NCBI GenBank assembly: GCA_017643395.1 | Contig: JAEPNP010000004.1 | Coordinates: 295,745 to 359,744 of the forward strand | Reading direction: 5' to 3' | DNA: 64,000 nucleotides | DNA from: Rhodothermales bacterium | GTDB lineage: Bacteria; Bacteroidota; Rhodothermia; Rhodothermales; UBA10348 | Shown here: one piece after another, positions 25,686-34,641 of the stretch | Position numbering within the stretch: position 1 is the first letter of the stretch | Layout: the number at the start of each line of letters is the position of its first letter | Translations under genes and position numbers: made by a program | The notes under the pieces: generated by a model | What the model was told of the DNA's origin: nothing | The model's database searches: none | What the model saw: only the letters and a program-made list of their open reading frames with translations

Positions 25686-28091
25686 TCATGTCTGGAAAAG
25701 CGAGCCCTGGGACGCCGGGTACGCACTCAGGCGCTGGTCCCGAAGGAGAAAGCCTGCCGCCGCGATGCCGCTGAGCCAGGCCCCTTCGACCCGGCCACCA
25801 TTCAGCCAGTCGCCGGCAAATGCCAACCGATGCTCGGCGTCGTAGTGGGCGCCACCCGAGAACTCGTCGGCCGATCCCAGCGCATAACGCCACCGGTGCA
25901 CAAACCGGTCGTTGACGGCGGGCCAGGGCTCGCCGAGCACGCGTGCTCCGGCCTGCATCAGATGGGTGGCCACCGCTTCGGGGTCGTCCTCCAGGTGTGC
26001 GGAGGACCACTTCGGGCCCGCCTGAAGTACCCACACAGCCTCGCCCGGCCGCTCTGGTTTACTCGAATTTCTGGCGATCCAGGACAGGGGGCCATCGTTG
26101 ACAAAGACCCCGTCAAACTCCGATGCGTGATCTGCCTCCAGTCGGAGTACCACTGTCCAACAAGGATGCATCCTGGCATCCGGAACGAGGCGCTGATCCA
26201 GCCCCGAAGCCTGCATGAGCGATGAGGCCTGCGGCTGCGGAACGGTCACTATCAGTGCATCAAAGTCCGAACGCGACTCACTCTCGGCGTGCACGGTCCA
26301 CCCGCTGACGGACCGCTCCACACGCCGCACGGTGGAGCCGGTCACTACGTGAAGATCCGCCGCCAGATGACCAGCTACAGCATTGTTGGTTGGTGTGCCG
26401 ACCCAGCGCCTTGGTCCGCCTTGCTTGTCAGTCAGGGTGCCGTTTTCGAACGCGCCGAGGCGTCCCTTCCAAAGGGCCACCACGCCCGCCTCCTCCCAGA
26501 TACGCACCCATCGCTCGAATCGCGGGTCGCGCGCCGTGAAGTATTGAGCACCATGATCGCAATCCGCGCGCGACGCCAGGCGCCCGCCCGGCCGGCTGCC
26601 CTTGTCAAAGAGGCGCACTTCACATCCATTGTCCTGAAGGGTGCGCGCAGCAGCAAGGCCCGAGATTCCGGCTCCGATCACCGCTACGGTCGGTCGGACA
26701 AACCGGGTTCGGATGCGCTGCGCGTAGGCTTCCATGTCCAGCCGGCGCGCGTGCGCCGCGCTGCTTCGCGGGCGCAGCAATCCCAGGACCGGCTTCTCCG
26801 GCGGGAAGGGACGGTCAAACAATCCCATGCACCACAGAAGGCCACCGTAGGAGTTCGGGTCCGAGCCGTCGAGGGCATATCGATTGTTCAGATCGAGGAG
26901 GTAAGCGAGCGCTTCCTCTGGTGTGCGACCCCACTCGACCAGCTTCTTCCCCCACGTCATGCGCAGATTGTTGTGTAGCTCGCCGTTTCGCAGTAGTGAG
27001 GTCTGGGCGAGATTCCAGAGTTCATCGCCCGTACCGGCCCGCTCGATGGCCTCGGCGCTGTACGTGTCGCGAGGATCGTCTCTGTGCTTCTCTAGCGTGT
27101 CAAGGGCCCAGTCAGGCAGTGCCGTGAGGCCCCGCAGACCCCGCGTGTGGTAGCAATAGTTGTGGGCCAACTCCCGCCACACGAACAGCTCGTCCAGATA
27201 CTTCTCGGCCCCCTTCCCACCGGCCGCAGCTGCCTCCCGGGCAAGGCGCATAGGGGACACGCAGCCATAGTGCAGGTAGGCGGACATCCGGCTCACGCCT
27301 TGGGGACTCGGGACGCCAGCGTCATTGCGTTTGCGGGCGTAGCCGCTCAAGCCTTCCTTCAGGAAGCGGTTCCAGCGGCCATAGCCAGCGGCTGACCCTC
27401 CGGGCGTATCCGGGACCGGGCCGACGGAGTGGTCGATGCGGCACCGGCTGACCAGTTCAGGAATCGGCACTGCCCAATCCACGAGGCCTTCTCCCAGTTC
27501 GAGCCCATCGGCCTCCCGCGGCCGATGGCTCGTTTCAGGCCACTGCATGCCCACACGGCGATCGAATTCGGCGCCAACGGCTTGCCTGAACTTGAAGGCC
27601 CGGTCGAATCGTCGGCCGGCAAGTTGCATCGGCACGATGCAGTGGCCGTCCACAGCGACCACTGGTCCCGAAGCGTCATCAAGCAGCCCATCCGTCCACC
27701 TCGGAAACGGCGGCACCGGAAAATCCTCCACGACGGTAAATGCCGCGCGTCGGAACAACCGCCTCAGCGGCGACGGCTCGGAAGGGTCTTCAGGCAGGAA
27801 GAATGCCGCGCAGATCCCGTCGCGGGTCAGCGCCGAATGTACTTCCCGCGCGCTCTCGAGGATGAAGGTGAAGTGCCGGTCATTGTTGTGCGGGTGCTCC
27901 CCTGCAAGGCCCGACCACACCACAAGGGGTTTACCCAGGGTCGCCGCCGCCACCCGCGCGACGTCCAGGGCCGGGTTCTCATGATCCCGCATCGCATGAT
28001 GCATCCAGTACAGCACGAACTCTCCGGTGGAGGCATGACCATCCTGGAGGATGCGCGTTCGTTCCTTGAGATGAGGCGGAAGTTCGATCAT
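25686..28091 (-). CDS. Fusion protein: class II-like DNA photolyase + renalase-like FAD-dependent amine oxidase
   Basis: An 801-residue fusion. Residues 1 to about 460 resemble a class II CPD photolyase: an N-terminal antenna-type Rossmann domain (EFVLYWMHHAMRDHENPALD) and an FAD-binding helical domain with SRMSAYLHYGCVSP, ELFVWRELAHNYCYH, LWNLAQTSLLRNGELHNN, RMTWGKKLVEW and NRYALDGSDPNSYGG. Class II enzymes repair cyclobutane pyrimidine dimers using blue light. From about residue 466 a second flavoprotein starts: VAVIGAGISGLAAARTLQ (dinucleotide-binding), a glycine-rich SRPGGRL, DHGAQYFTARDPRF and a final FAGDWLNGGRVEGAWLSG FAD-contact motif, as in renalase-type NAD(P)/FAD amine oxidases. 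The frame is continuous. I chose the ATG at 28091; a GTG at 28184 would overlap the upstream gene by 14 bases and add a non-homologous 31 residues. Confidence 0.88.
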   Translation of the reverse strand: MIELPPHLKERTRILQDGHASTGEFVLYWMHHAMRDHENPALDVARVAAATLGKPLVVWSGLAGEHPHNNDRHFTFILESAREVHSALTRDGICAAFFLPEDPSEPSPLRRLFRRAAFTVVEDFPVPPFPRWTDGLLDDASGPVVAVDGHCIVPMQLAGRRFDRAFKFRQAVGAEFDRRVGMQWPETSHRPREADGLELGEGLVDWAVPIPELVSRCRIDHSVGPVPDTPGGSAAGYGRWNRFLKEGLSGYARKRNDAGVPSPQGVSRMSAYLHYGCVSPMRLAREAAAAGGKGAEKYLDELFVWRELAHNYCYHTRGLRGLTALPDWALDTLEKHRDDPRDTYSAEAIERAGTGDELWNLAQTSLLRNGELHNNLRMTWGKKLVEWGRTPEEALAYLLDLNNRYALDGSDPNSYGGLLWCMGLFDRPFPPEKPVLGLLRPRSSAAHARRLDMEAYAQRIRTRFVRPTVAVIGAGISGLAAARTLQDNGCEVRLFDKGSRPGGRLASRADCDHGAQYFTARDPRFERWVRIWEEAGVVALWKGRLGAFENGTLTDKQGGPRRWVGTPTNNAVAGHLAADLHVVTGSTVRRVERSVSGWTVHAESESRSDFDALIVTVPQPQASSLMQASGLDQRLVPDARMHPCWTVVLRLEADHASEFDGVFVNDGPLSWIARNSSKPERPGEAVWVLQAGPKWSSAHLEDDPEAVATHLMQAGARVLGEPWPAVNDRFVHRWRYALGSADEFSGGAHYDAEHRLAFAGDWLNGGRVEGAWLSGIAAAGFLLRDQRLSAYPASQGSLFQT

Positions 28092-28170
28092 TGCAGGGGT
28101 ATGCCCACCGGACCGGTCCGTTGCGCGAGCCGTCTGCACAGCCGGCCGGTTGCCGGCGGCTTCCGGCCGG

Positions 28171-29175
28171 TCAGCGAATGGCACCTCCGATCACACGAAG
28201 GGTGTCGGGTGTGGGCGATGCGGGATCCGGCGGCCACACGCCCTCATAACCGCCCGGTAGCTCCTGACGGAGAACCAGCGGGAATTCGAGCGGCCCCGAA
28301 TCTGTCGTACTGCGCGACGCCGCCCGATAGAACCAGGCCGCGCCACCCGAGGAATGCACGCCCAAGGAATCCGCCGAAATAGTGACGGCCACGCCTTCGT
28401 CCAGCCCCAGCCCGTGAATCTCGTCGCGGCTCACCAGGGCCTGGAAGCGCGCCATGAACGCGAGCAGGCGCCCCTCTCGATTGCGCTCGGAAAAATGCGT
28501 GTCCACAAGGATTCCAGCCAGCTCATCCTGCGCCACGGGCGACCGCATAATGGTCACGCCAAGCCCGTCCGGGTCCGCGAGGGCTTCCTGCGAGGTCACG
28601 CTGGCGTTGCGGGCGTCGAATGCGGCCTCTCCCAACACCATCGCGCCGGCAGAAGTACCCCCAATGGCCGCGCCACTGTCGGCCCTGGCCGATATCGCCT
28701 CGTGCAGGGTGTCCGGCCAGCCGCCCAGGTAGCGCCACTGGTCTCCACCAGCGAGCCAGATGGCCTCCGCCCCCCGAACCTTGCACAGTACGCCCGCGTC
28801 GCCGCCCGCCGCGCCGACGGCCTTGATGGTGCGCACCGTGCGCGGCGCGGGGTCCGCGTCCAGTTGCTGCCCGAAATATTCGGGGTAGGAAGTGAGCGAG
28901 CCGGATGCCCGCAGCACCAGCACATCGCCCGCGTTTGCGGCCTCTACAAACCGCCGCGAGGCCGTGTCATGCTCGCGCCCGCCTCCCATGAGCACTATGG
29001 TGCGATGCGGTGCTCGGCGTGCATCGGCCAAACCTCCCGCCAGATCGAATGTCTCCGCGCCGCCGGAAATGGCGGGGCACTCTCGAGGCACCGGGGGATC
29101 TGTGCTCTCCTCCGGAACGACCGGGCTCGAGCCGCAGCCGATCAGGACCGCACCGAGAAGCAGGGCTGATCGCAT
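28171..29175 (-). CDS. Cyanophycinase-like lipoprotein, peptidase family S51
   Basis: A 334-residue protein with a lipoprotein signal (MRSALLLGAVLIGC, Cys 14). The S51 fold is shown by IWLAGGDQWRYLGG, the nucleophile elbow IGGTSAGAMVLGE (serine) and VDTHFSERNREGRLLAF, all hallmarks of cyanophycinase/peptidase E relatives, which cut beta-aspartyl or similar peptides. Members with signal peptides are usually extracytoplasmic; whether the substrate is cyanophycin is not shown here, and no cyanophycin synthetase is in the window. The ATG follows the TAG of the MscS gene with no gap. The photolyase fusion gene follows downstream. Confidence 0.85.
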   Translation of the reverse strand: MRSALLLGAVLIGCGSSPVVPEESTDPPVPRECPAISGGAETFDLAGGLADARRAPHRTIVLMGGGREHDTASRRFVEAANAGDVLVLRASGSLTSYPEYFGQQLDADPAPRTVRTIKAVGAAGGDAGVLCKVRGAEAIWLAGGDQWRYLGGWPDTLHEAISARADSGAAIGGTSAGAMVLGEAAFDARNASVTSQEALADPDGLGVTIMRSPVAQDELAGILVDTHFSERNREGRLLAFMARFQALVSRDEIHGLGLDEGVAVTISADSLGVHSSGGAAWFYRAASRSTTDSGPLEFPLVLRQELPGGYEGVWPPDPASPTPDTLRVIGGAIR

Positions 29176-30039
29176 CTAGCCGACTTGTCTGACCTCAACA
29201 GGGGCAAGCTGAATGGTCTCATACGGCATGTTGATGCCTGCCTCATTCAGCGCCTCAAAGATGCGCTCCCTCAGTTCAAACCGCATTTTGATGTGCTCCC
29301 GCTCATCCTCGATCCAGGCCTGCAACATGACCTCCGTGTTGTAGTCATTGAGGGCCGTGACGACCATGCGGGGCGGCGGCTCCGTCATGAACCCGTCCTG
29401 CTTTCGGACCAGGGCCAGGAGAATCCGTCGCACGTGGTCCAGGTTTTCGCTTACGTCAACCGTGACTGCTACGTCCAGCCGCAGATGCGGGAAGTTGGTG
29501 TACGATGTCACCGTACTGTTGATGATCGTTGTATTGGGCACCGCCAGCATCTTGCCGTCCACGGTCACCACACGCGTGCTGCGCAGGGTGATTTGATCCA
29601 CGCGGCCGTAGTGACCCTCGACTTCCACCAGGTCGCCGATCACGAAGGGGCGGTCCCAGAAAATCAGAATGCCCGAAATCAGGTTGGAAAGGGCATCGCG
29701 AGCCGCAAAACCGATGGTCAGGCCGGCCAAACCGAGACTGGCGACCACGGCACCAGTGTCGATCCCCGTGGCCGCAAGCGCCTGGACAACGCCCAGAGTC
29801 AGCACCAGGAATTTCAACGCGGTCTTGAGGAAGCTGGCGGAGGTTTCATCGATCCGGGAGGACCGCTTGATGATGGACCGAAGCACCAGATCCAGCAGGC
29901 GCCAGACCAGATAGAAGGCCGCAAAAACCGCCATGCCAACCACCAGACTTGCGGCCAGCACGCCGAGTGCCTCGGCGATGGAATCGAGCTGAAACTGCTC
30001 CTGGAGCCGTGTCAGCACACCGTCAACGAATTCGCCCAT
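29176..30039 (-). CDS. Small-conductance mechanosensitive channel, MscS family
   Basis: A 287-residue inner-membrane channel, the same size as E. coli MscS (286). It has an N-terminal amphipathic stretch, two helices, and the pore-lining helix in GAVVASLGLAGLTIGFAARDAL followed by SNLISGILIFWDRPFVIGD, the signature between pore and beta-domain. The cytoplasmic beta domain (GRVDQITLRSTRV, AVPNTTIINSTVTSYT) and the alpha/beta C-domain are complete. It opens on hypo-osmotic shock to release solutes. It sits three bases after the M20 peptidase stop and directly abuts the cyanophycinase-like gene, so the three are probably co-transcribed. Confidence 0.93.
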   Translation of the reverse strand: MGEFVDGVLTRLQEQFQLDSIAEALGVLAASLVVGMAVFAAFYLVWRLLDLVLRSIIKRSSRIDETSASFLKTALKFLVLTLGVVQALAATGIDTGAVVASLGLAGLTIGFAARDALSNLISGILIFWDRPFVIGDLVEVEGHYGRVDQITLRSTRVVTVDGKMLAVPNTTIINSTVTSYTNFPHLRLDVAVTVDVSENLDHVRRILLALVRKQDGFMTEPPPRMVVTALNDYNTEVMLQAWIEDEREHIKMRFELRERIFEALNEAGINMPYETIQLAPVEVRQVG

Positions 30040-30042
30040 GAT

Positions 30043-31341
30043 CTATGAGTTGTCAGATCCGGCCAGGCGCCAGATCAGGATGGCTGCACGCCGGGTCTGC
30101 ATTTCGAGCGTGGGCAGGTCAATCCATTCGTCCACCGTGTGGTCGTCTCCCCCACCCGGACCGAGCCCATCGATGGCCATCTCCACGAGCCCGGCGGTAA
30201 AGGACACGTCCGCCGCACCGGCGTTCCGAGGGTTCACCGGGGCCACCGGTCCGTGGCCGAGGTCACGGCTCACCTCGTCGAACAGGGCCAGCAAACGGTA
30301 GTTGCCCTCCGTCGGTGCCAGCGGCGGATAGCCGTCGTCAAACTCGATGGTGGCCTCGGTCCCCGGTAGATTGTGGCGCGCCACAAAGCGCATGCGCTCT
30401 CTGGTGCGCTCAAGCTGCTCAAGAGAAATAGCCCGCAGGTCCCCGGTGACGATCGCGTGCTCGGCCACCACGTTGTTCTTGCCGAACGCCGTGCCGTCGG
30501 CCGAAAATGCGTCGTGACTGACCTCGGTACCGCCGACAATAAACCCCGGGTTGAAGGTCAGATTCTGCTCCCCGGCCAATGCCTCATAGAACCCGGCCAG
30601 TATGCGCGAGGCCTCGTAGATGGCTCCAGCGCCCACCGTCGGCTGAAACAACTGACTCGAATGCGCAGGTGTGCCCTTGACGGTGAGCTTCCAGCCGGTA
30701 GAGCCCCGACGTGCGACCACGGCTGTACGCGGATTTGAATCTCCGTTTTCGAATGCCAGCGCGATGTCGGCATCTCGGGCCGCATCGATCAGGTCCTTAC
30801 GGGCCGCATCGAGCGGACGGCCGCTGCGCTCTTCATCGCCCGTCAACACCACGGTAAGCGTGATGCCGTCGAGCACCCCTGCTCGCCGGAGTGCTCCGAG
30901 GGCGTGCACAATTACCGTGTTGCCGCCTTTCATATCGACCACGCCCGGTCCGTCCGCACGGTCCCCATCACGTTCAAATCGCTGAAAGGGACTGTCGGGC
31001 TCGAACACGGTATCCAGATGCCCGATCAGAAGCAGATGTGGCCCTGATCCGCTACCCTGGTGGCGGGCAATCAGGTGGCCGGCGCGATCGAACCCGCTGC
31101 CGTCGACCCACTCGGTTTCCAGACCGATCGCGTCGAACTCGCGGGCGTAGAGCTCACCGACGGCACGCACGCCATCAAAGTTCATGGTGCCCGAGTTCAG
31201 GTTGACGGCCGTTTCCAGCAGATCGATGGCGGCATCGGCCCGACTGGCGACTTCGTCTAGAATGCGGTCTTCGGTGGCCGTTGTCTGGGCGGCAACCGGA
31301 GGAGCCAGGAGGAGAATCAGGAGGGGGATCAGCAGGCGCAT
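30043..31341 (-). CDS. M20 family metallopeptidase (glutamate carboxypeptidase-like), exported
   Basis: A 432-residue protein with a cleavable signal peptide (MRLLIPLLILLLAPPVAAQ). Metal ligands of the M20 family are visible in order: LIGHLDTVF (His, Asp), GVVDMKGG (bridging Asp), TGDEERSG (catalytic Glu and ligand Glu) and a C-terminal GGGDDHTVDEWIDL (His). The dimerisation insert lies between about residues 205 and 320. It resembles CPG2-type carboxypeptidases that remove C-terminal residues from peptides or folates; being exported, a role in periplasmic peptide turnover is likely. It is the first gene of a unit with mscS and the cyanophycinase-like gene. Confidence 0.9.
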   Translation of the reverse strand: MRLLIPLLILLLAPPVAAQTTATEDRILDEVASRADAAIDLLETAVNLNSGTMNFDGVRAVGELYAREFDAIGLETEWVDGSGFDRAGHLIARHQGSGSGPHLLLIGHLDTVFEPDSPFQRFERDGDRADGPGVVDMKGGNTVIVHALGALRRAGVLDGITLTVVLTGDEERSGRPLDAARKDLIDAARDADIALAFENGDSNPRTAVVARRGSTGWKLTVKGTPAHSSQLFQPTVGAGAIYEASRILAGFYEALAGEQNLTFNPGFIVGGTEVSHDAFSADGTAFGKNNVVAEHAIVTGDLRAISLEQLERTRERMRFVARHNLPGTEATIEFDDGYPPLAPTEGNYRLLALFDEVSRDLGHGPVAPVNPRNAGAADVSFTAGLVEMAIDGLGPGGGDDHTVDEWIDLPTLEMQTRRAAILIWRLAGSDNS

Positions 31342-31378
31342 GGCAGCAGGGAAGGTGAGTCGGGAATATCGGGCCTGA

Positions 31379-31729
31379 CTAGGCTTGCTGACGCGTCAAT
31401 CTGCCGTCAATCAGGTTGACGACCGCCAGGATGGCCACGGCGATTCCCAGGGCCACCGCACCTTCCTGCGCGAGGTGCGCAGGCACACCATCAGCAGGCT
31501 GCGGACTCAGCCCGGCGTTGTGGATATACAGGTGGTGCACGACACCCAGGGCCAGTCCGATGATGGTGCCGACGACCAACCATCCCATCGCCCCGGCCCT
31601 GGTGGTCCACAGCGCGATCAGCCCCCCGAAGACAGCGGTTGCCGCTGCGATGGGCACCGGGTCCATCAGCTTGTTTGCGACGGCCAACAGCACGAACGCG
31701 GTCAGCAGGCCAACACCAAAGCGCTTCAT
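31379..31729 (-). CDS. Small membrane protein of unknown function
   Basis: A 116-residue protein with four predicted membrane helices (about 5-20, 26-43, 48-66 and 88-106) separated by short loops. The loop HHLYIHNAGLSPQPADGVPAH contains three histidines. I recognise no family. It lies 37 bases upstream of the M20 gene on the same strand and may belong to that unit. The start ATG at 31729 is 73 bases from the divergent S41-like gene at 31803, so this interval must serve both promoters. Codon usage looks like its neighbours, which supports it being real. Confidence 0.6.
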   Translation of the reverse strand: MKRFGVGLLTAFVLLAVANKLMDPVPIAAATAVFGGLIALWTTRAGAMGWLVVGTIIGLALGVVHHLYIHNAGLSPQPADGVPAHLAQEGAVALGIAVAILAVVNLIDGRLTRQQA

Positions 31730-31802
31730 GTCATGCAGGAGTTTCGTCCACCGACCTCATTATACGCGCGCACTCCTGCCCGCAGCCTGCTTTTTCATTG
31801 TC

Positions 31803-33551
31803 ATGCGTGTCGCCCCCATTCTGCTCCTCACGCTTCTGATTGCCGCGCCCACCGCGCAGGCACAGAATGCTCAGTACACCGCCGAAGAGTGGCGATCCGC
31901 CATCGATGCACAGTGGGGAGCGGGAGACGAGACCTCACTCAAGCTGCGCGTCTTCGACGCCTGGTGGAATGAGATCAACCTGAGGTTCGGGGGATTCCAC
32001 GGCATCGATCTCGATATCCAGGAGATGCGCTCTCGCTACCGGCCGGAAGTTCAGGCCGGTGTCAGCGCCGGCAGGTTTTCGGGGATCATGACCCACTTCA
32101 CGTTCGGCCTGAAGGAGCTGCACACCTACCTGTGGGACAACCGGGTGCGCAACACCCCCATGAATCGTGGGGTGCCCATGATGGTGGTGGGTTCGTACGG
32201 CGACAATCGCCGCTTCGGGGCCAACCTGTCTGTGCTGCCAGACTCGACCCTGCTGGTCTATGAGACCGTCCCCAATCATCCAGCCGGTCTGGTTCCGGGC
32301 GATGTGGTCATCGGCTTCGACGGCGAGCGCTGGGTAGACATCTACCCGCGGCTGTTGGATGCCGAACTGCCCCTGTTTCTGAACCCCGTGCACGGCAATA
32401 CGGACGAGGTCAACTACTACTACATCATGCAGGCAGCCGGCCTGAACTGGCACCTGTTTGAGACCATGACCGTGGTCAAGTACTCCAGCGGAGAAACGGT
32501 TCAGATTCCGACCTCTCAATTGGCCGGGCAAACCGCGACCATCTGGGGCAAGGACCAGATCGCTCCTCCCGGTGTGCCGTGGCCGGATCGCGGCGCCGGT
32601 GATCGGGTCGGCTGGGGCGTGATCGACGGCACCAACATCGGGTTGGTCACGGTGACCTCATGGGCGTTCGACGCACAGTTCGATATCCGGGCCCGGTTTG
32701 AGCAGGCTGTGGACGAGATGATGCATGTGCATGACGTGGACGGCATCATCTTCGATTTCCGGTTCAACACCGGAGGCGGTGCGCTGGCACGAGAGGGGCT
32801 GCAGCTCCTCTTCAATACCGAGGTGCCCACGGTTGGCTTCGACCGGCGAGTGGCGGGCGGCGGGCACCTCGAGATGGAGCCCGATCCCAGCCGCAGGGAG
32901 TTCAACCTTGTGATTCGGGGCGATCCTGCTACGTACTTCGACAAGCCCATCGCCATTCTGATCGGACCCGGATCTATTTCGGCCGGCGAACTGGAGGCAC
33001 GGCGGATGTCGTTTCATCCGGAGGCGCGGGTCTTCGGATTACCGGCCGCGGGCGGCAACACCGGCTCCGACTTCATCAGCCTCGGGCATACTCAGTGGTT
33101 CGTTTCCCGGGCCAACAGCGCCCAGTACCTGGTGTCGAATCACGAGTACCTCACACACTCCCCCCTCCTGCCCGACGAGCGAGTCTGGTTTACGCGGGAA
33201 GACGCTGCCAACGGAGTCGACACCGTGATCGAAGCGGCAAAGGGCTGGATACTCACTGAGATGACTGCGATAGAGTTGCCGGCGGACCTGGACATGGACC
33301 TCACCGTGTATCCCAACCCCGCGTCGTCGGTGTTTACCGCGACTCTATCGCTGGAGCAGGCGAGCCGGGTTCAGATGACTCTGTTTGACAGTCTGGGGCG
33401 TCGCGTCGGAGAGTCCTGGAGCTCGGTGTTTCCGGCCGGTGTGCAGCGCCGCGTCTGGCGCAGTGATGTGGCTCTCGGCCCGGGCGTGTATTTCCTGCAC
33501 CTGGAGACGGAGCAGGGGCGGGTTGTGCGGTCCGTGGTGGTTACGCGCTGA
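31803..33551 (+). CDS. S41-like peptidase with T9SS C-terminal sorting domain
   Basis: A 582-residue secreted protein. The start at 31803 gives a clear signal peptide (MRVAPILLLTLLIAAPTAQA); the frame is open upstream to 31416 but there it is antisense to the small membrane protein. A PDZ-like region lies at about 125-180 (NHPAGLVPGDVVIGFDGE). The S41 core contains GIIFDFRFNTGGG (314-326) and GPGSISAGELEARR with the likely nucleophile Ser 393. The usual lysine about 25 residues later is not obvious (GLPAAGGNTG), so the site may be of the Tricorn type or inactive. From about 498 (LTVYPNPASS) to the end is a type A T9SS sorting domain, so export across the outer membrane is expected. Confidence 0.85.
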   Translation: MRVAPILLLTLLIAAPTAQAQNAQYTAEEWRSAIDAQWGAGDETSLKLRVFDAWWNEINLRFGGFHGIDLDIQEMRSRYRPEVQAGVSAGRFSGIMTHFTFGLKELHTYLWDNRVRNTPMNRGVPMMVVGSYGDNRRFGANLSVLPDSTLLVYETVPNHPAGLVPGDVVIGFDGERWVDIYPRLLDAELPLFLNPVHGNTDEVNYYYIMQAAGLNWHLFETMTVVKYSSGETVQIPTSQLAGQTATIWGKDQIAPPGVPWPDRGAGDRVGWGVIDGTNIGLVTVTSWAFDAQFDIRARFEQAVDEMMHVHDVDGIIFDFRFNTGGGALAREGLQLLFNTEVPTVGFDRRVAGGGHLEMEPDPSRREFNLVIRGDPATYFDKPIAILIGPGSISAGELEARRMSFHPEARVFGLPAAGGNTGSDFISLGHTQWFVSRANSAQYLVSNHEYLTHSPLLPDERVWFTREDAANGVDTVIEAAKGWILTEMTAIELPADLDMDLTVYPNPASSVFTATLSLEQASRVQMTLFDSLGRRVGESWSSVFPAGVQRRVWRSDVALGPGVYFLHLETEQGRVVRSVVVTR

Positions 33552-33568
33552 AGCGTAGTTCTCGCCGA

Positions 33569-34534
33569 TCAGGCCCCGCCGAACGTCTGCCGAAACCCCG
33601 TGTCGATCGGCCGCGGATCGTAGCCCAGATCCCGGCGGGCTTTGCTGTTGTCGCCGAAGTACGTGACGCCGGCCGAAGCACGGAGTGTCTCTCCAGCCAT
33701 TTCCGTCGGTAGCGGAATTACGGAGCCGATCACATCCATTACCGGTGCCATCACCCGCAGCACGGTCGGCGGCACCCACATGGCTCGCAGCTTTGCGTCG
33801 CCGACTTTGGCTGCCGTCCTGACCGCCTCTTTGAAGGTGTGTATCGGCCCGTTGATGTTGTACGTCTCGCCCGCAGTGCCCTTCTCCATCGCCAGAATGT
33901 GCGCCTGGGCCACGTCTTCCACGTGACTCCAACACCCGCCTGAGGGCTCATCCGGCAGGGCCACCGGTTTCCCGCGAATGGCATCCTTTAGGATCTGCCC
34001 CAGCTGGCTGGTATCGCCCGGCCCGTAGATGATCCCGGGATTGACGATGACCAGAGGGAGCCCGGCCTTCATCATGGGAATCGCCACTTCGTAGTGGGCA
34101 CGCCACTTGGTCTCCTCATACACGCTCAGGAAGTCCCCGCCCTCGTATCGGTACGACTCGTCCCGAATGGCGCCCTTGGTATCGGAGTTGACGCCAAGCG
34201 TGCTGGTGTAGACGCCCTTCGGAATGCCGAGGTCGCGCATGGTTTCCAGCACATTCCGGGTCCCGCCGACGTTGATGGCGTGGGCGCGGGAGCTGTCGGT
34301 GCCGACCGCGTACCAGGCTGCGCAGTGGAACACGCCGTCGCAACCCTTCATGGGGTCGTGCAGCGACGCATGGTCCGTGATGTCCCCCTGGGCGATGTGC
34401 ACTCCGATCTCCCTGAGCGGCCCGGCCTTTTCAGGCGAGCGGACGAGGGCGATGACGTCGTGGCTTGCGGCGCGAAGTTGGCGGGCCAGTTCGCCGCCGA
34501 GGAAGCCGGTGGCGCCGGTCAGGAAGTAGCGCAT
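33569..34534 (-). CDS. NAD-dependent epimerase/dehydratase, extended SDR family
   Basis: A 321-residue cytoplasmic oxidoreductase. The Rossmann motif GATGFLGG sits at residues 6-13 and the catalytic YxxxK is YEETK within SVYEETKWRAHYE. The lower part has VNPGIIYGPGDTSQ, usual in extended SDRs that bind NAD and act on sugar nucleotides, flavonoids or sterol-like substrates; the closest flavour by eye is the dihydroflavonol-4-reductase-like group. The ATG at 34534 (MRYFLTG) is preferred over the start at 34564. It is convergent with the S41-like gene (17-base gap). The hairpin repeat array lies about 110 bases upstream. Confidence 0.85.
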   Translation of the reverse strand: MRYFLTGATGFLGGELARQLRAASHDVIALVRSPEKAGPLREIGVHIAQGDITDHASLHDPMKGCDGVFHCAAWYAVGTDSSRAHAINVGGTRNVLETMRDLGIPKGVYTSTLGVNSDTKGAIRDESYRYEGGDFLSVYEETKWRAHYEVAIPMMKAGLPLVIVNPGIIYGPGDTSQLGQILKDAIRGKPVALPDEPSGGCWSHVEDVAQAHILAMEKGTAGETYNINGPIHTFKEAVRTAAKVGDAKLRAMWVPPTVLRVMAPVMDVIGSVIPLPTEMAGETLRASAGVTYFGDNSKARRDLGYDPRPIDTGFRQTFGGA

Positions 34535-34641
34535 GGGTCTGGGTGTGAGTGCGGGGACGGCCAATATCGTGTGCGATGAGGAAAGCGCCTCCCCTGATCA
34601 GGCCTCCTCGCCCCTCTTTGGAATGGCCCGGTCGTGGCGGC

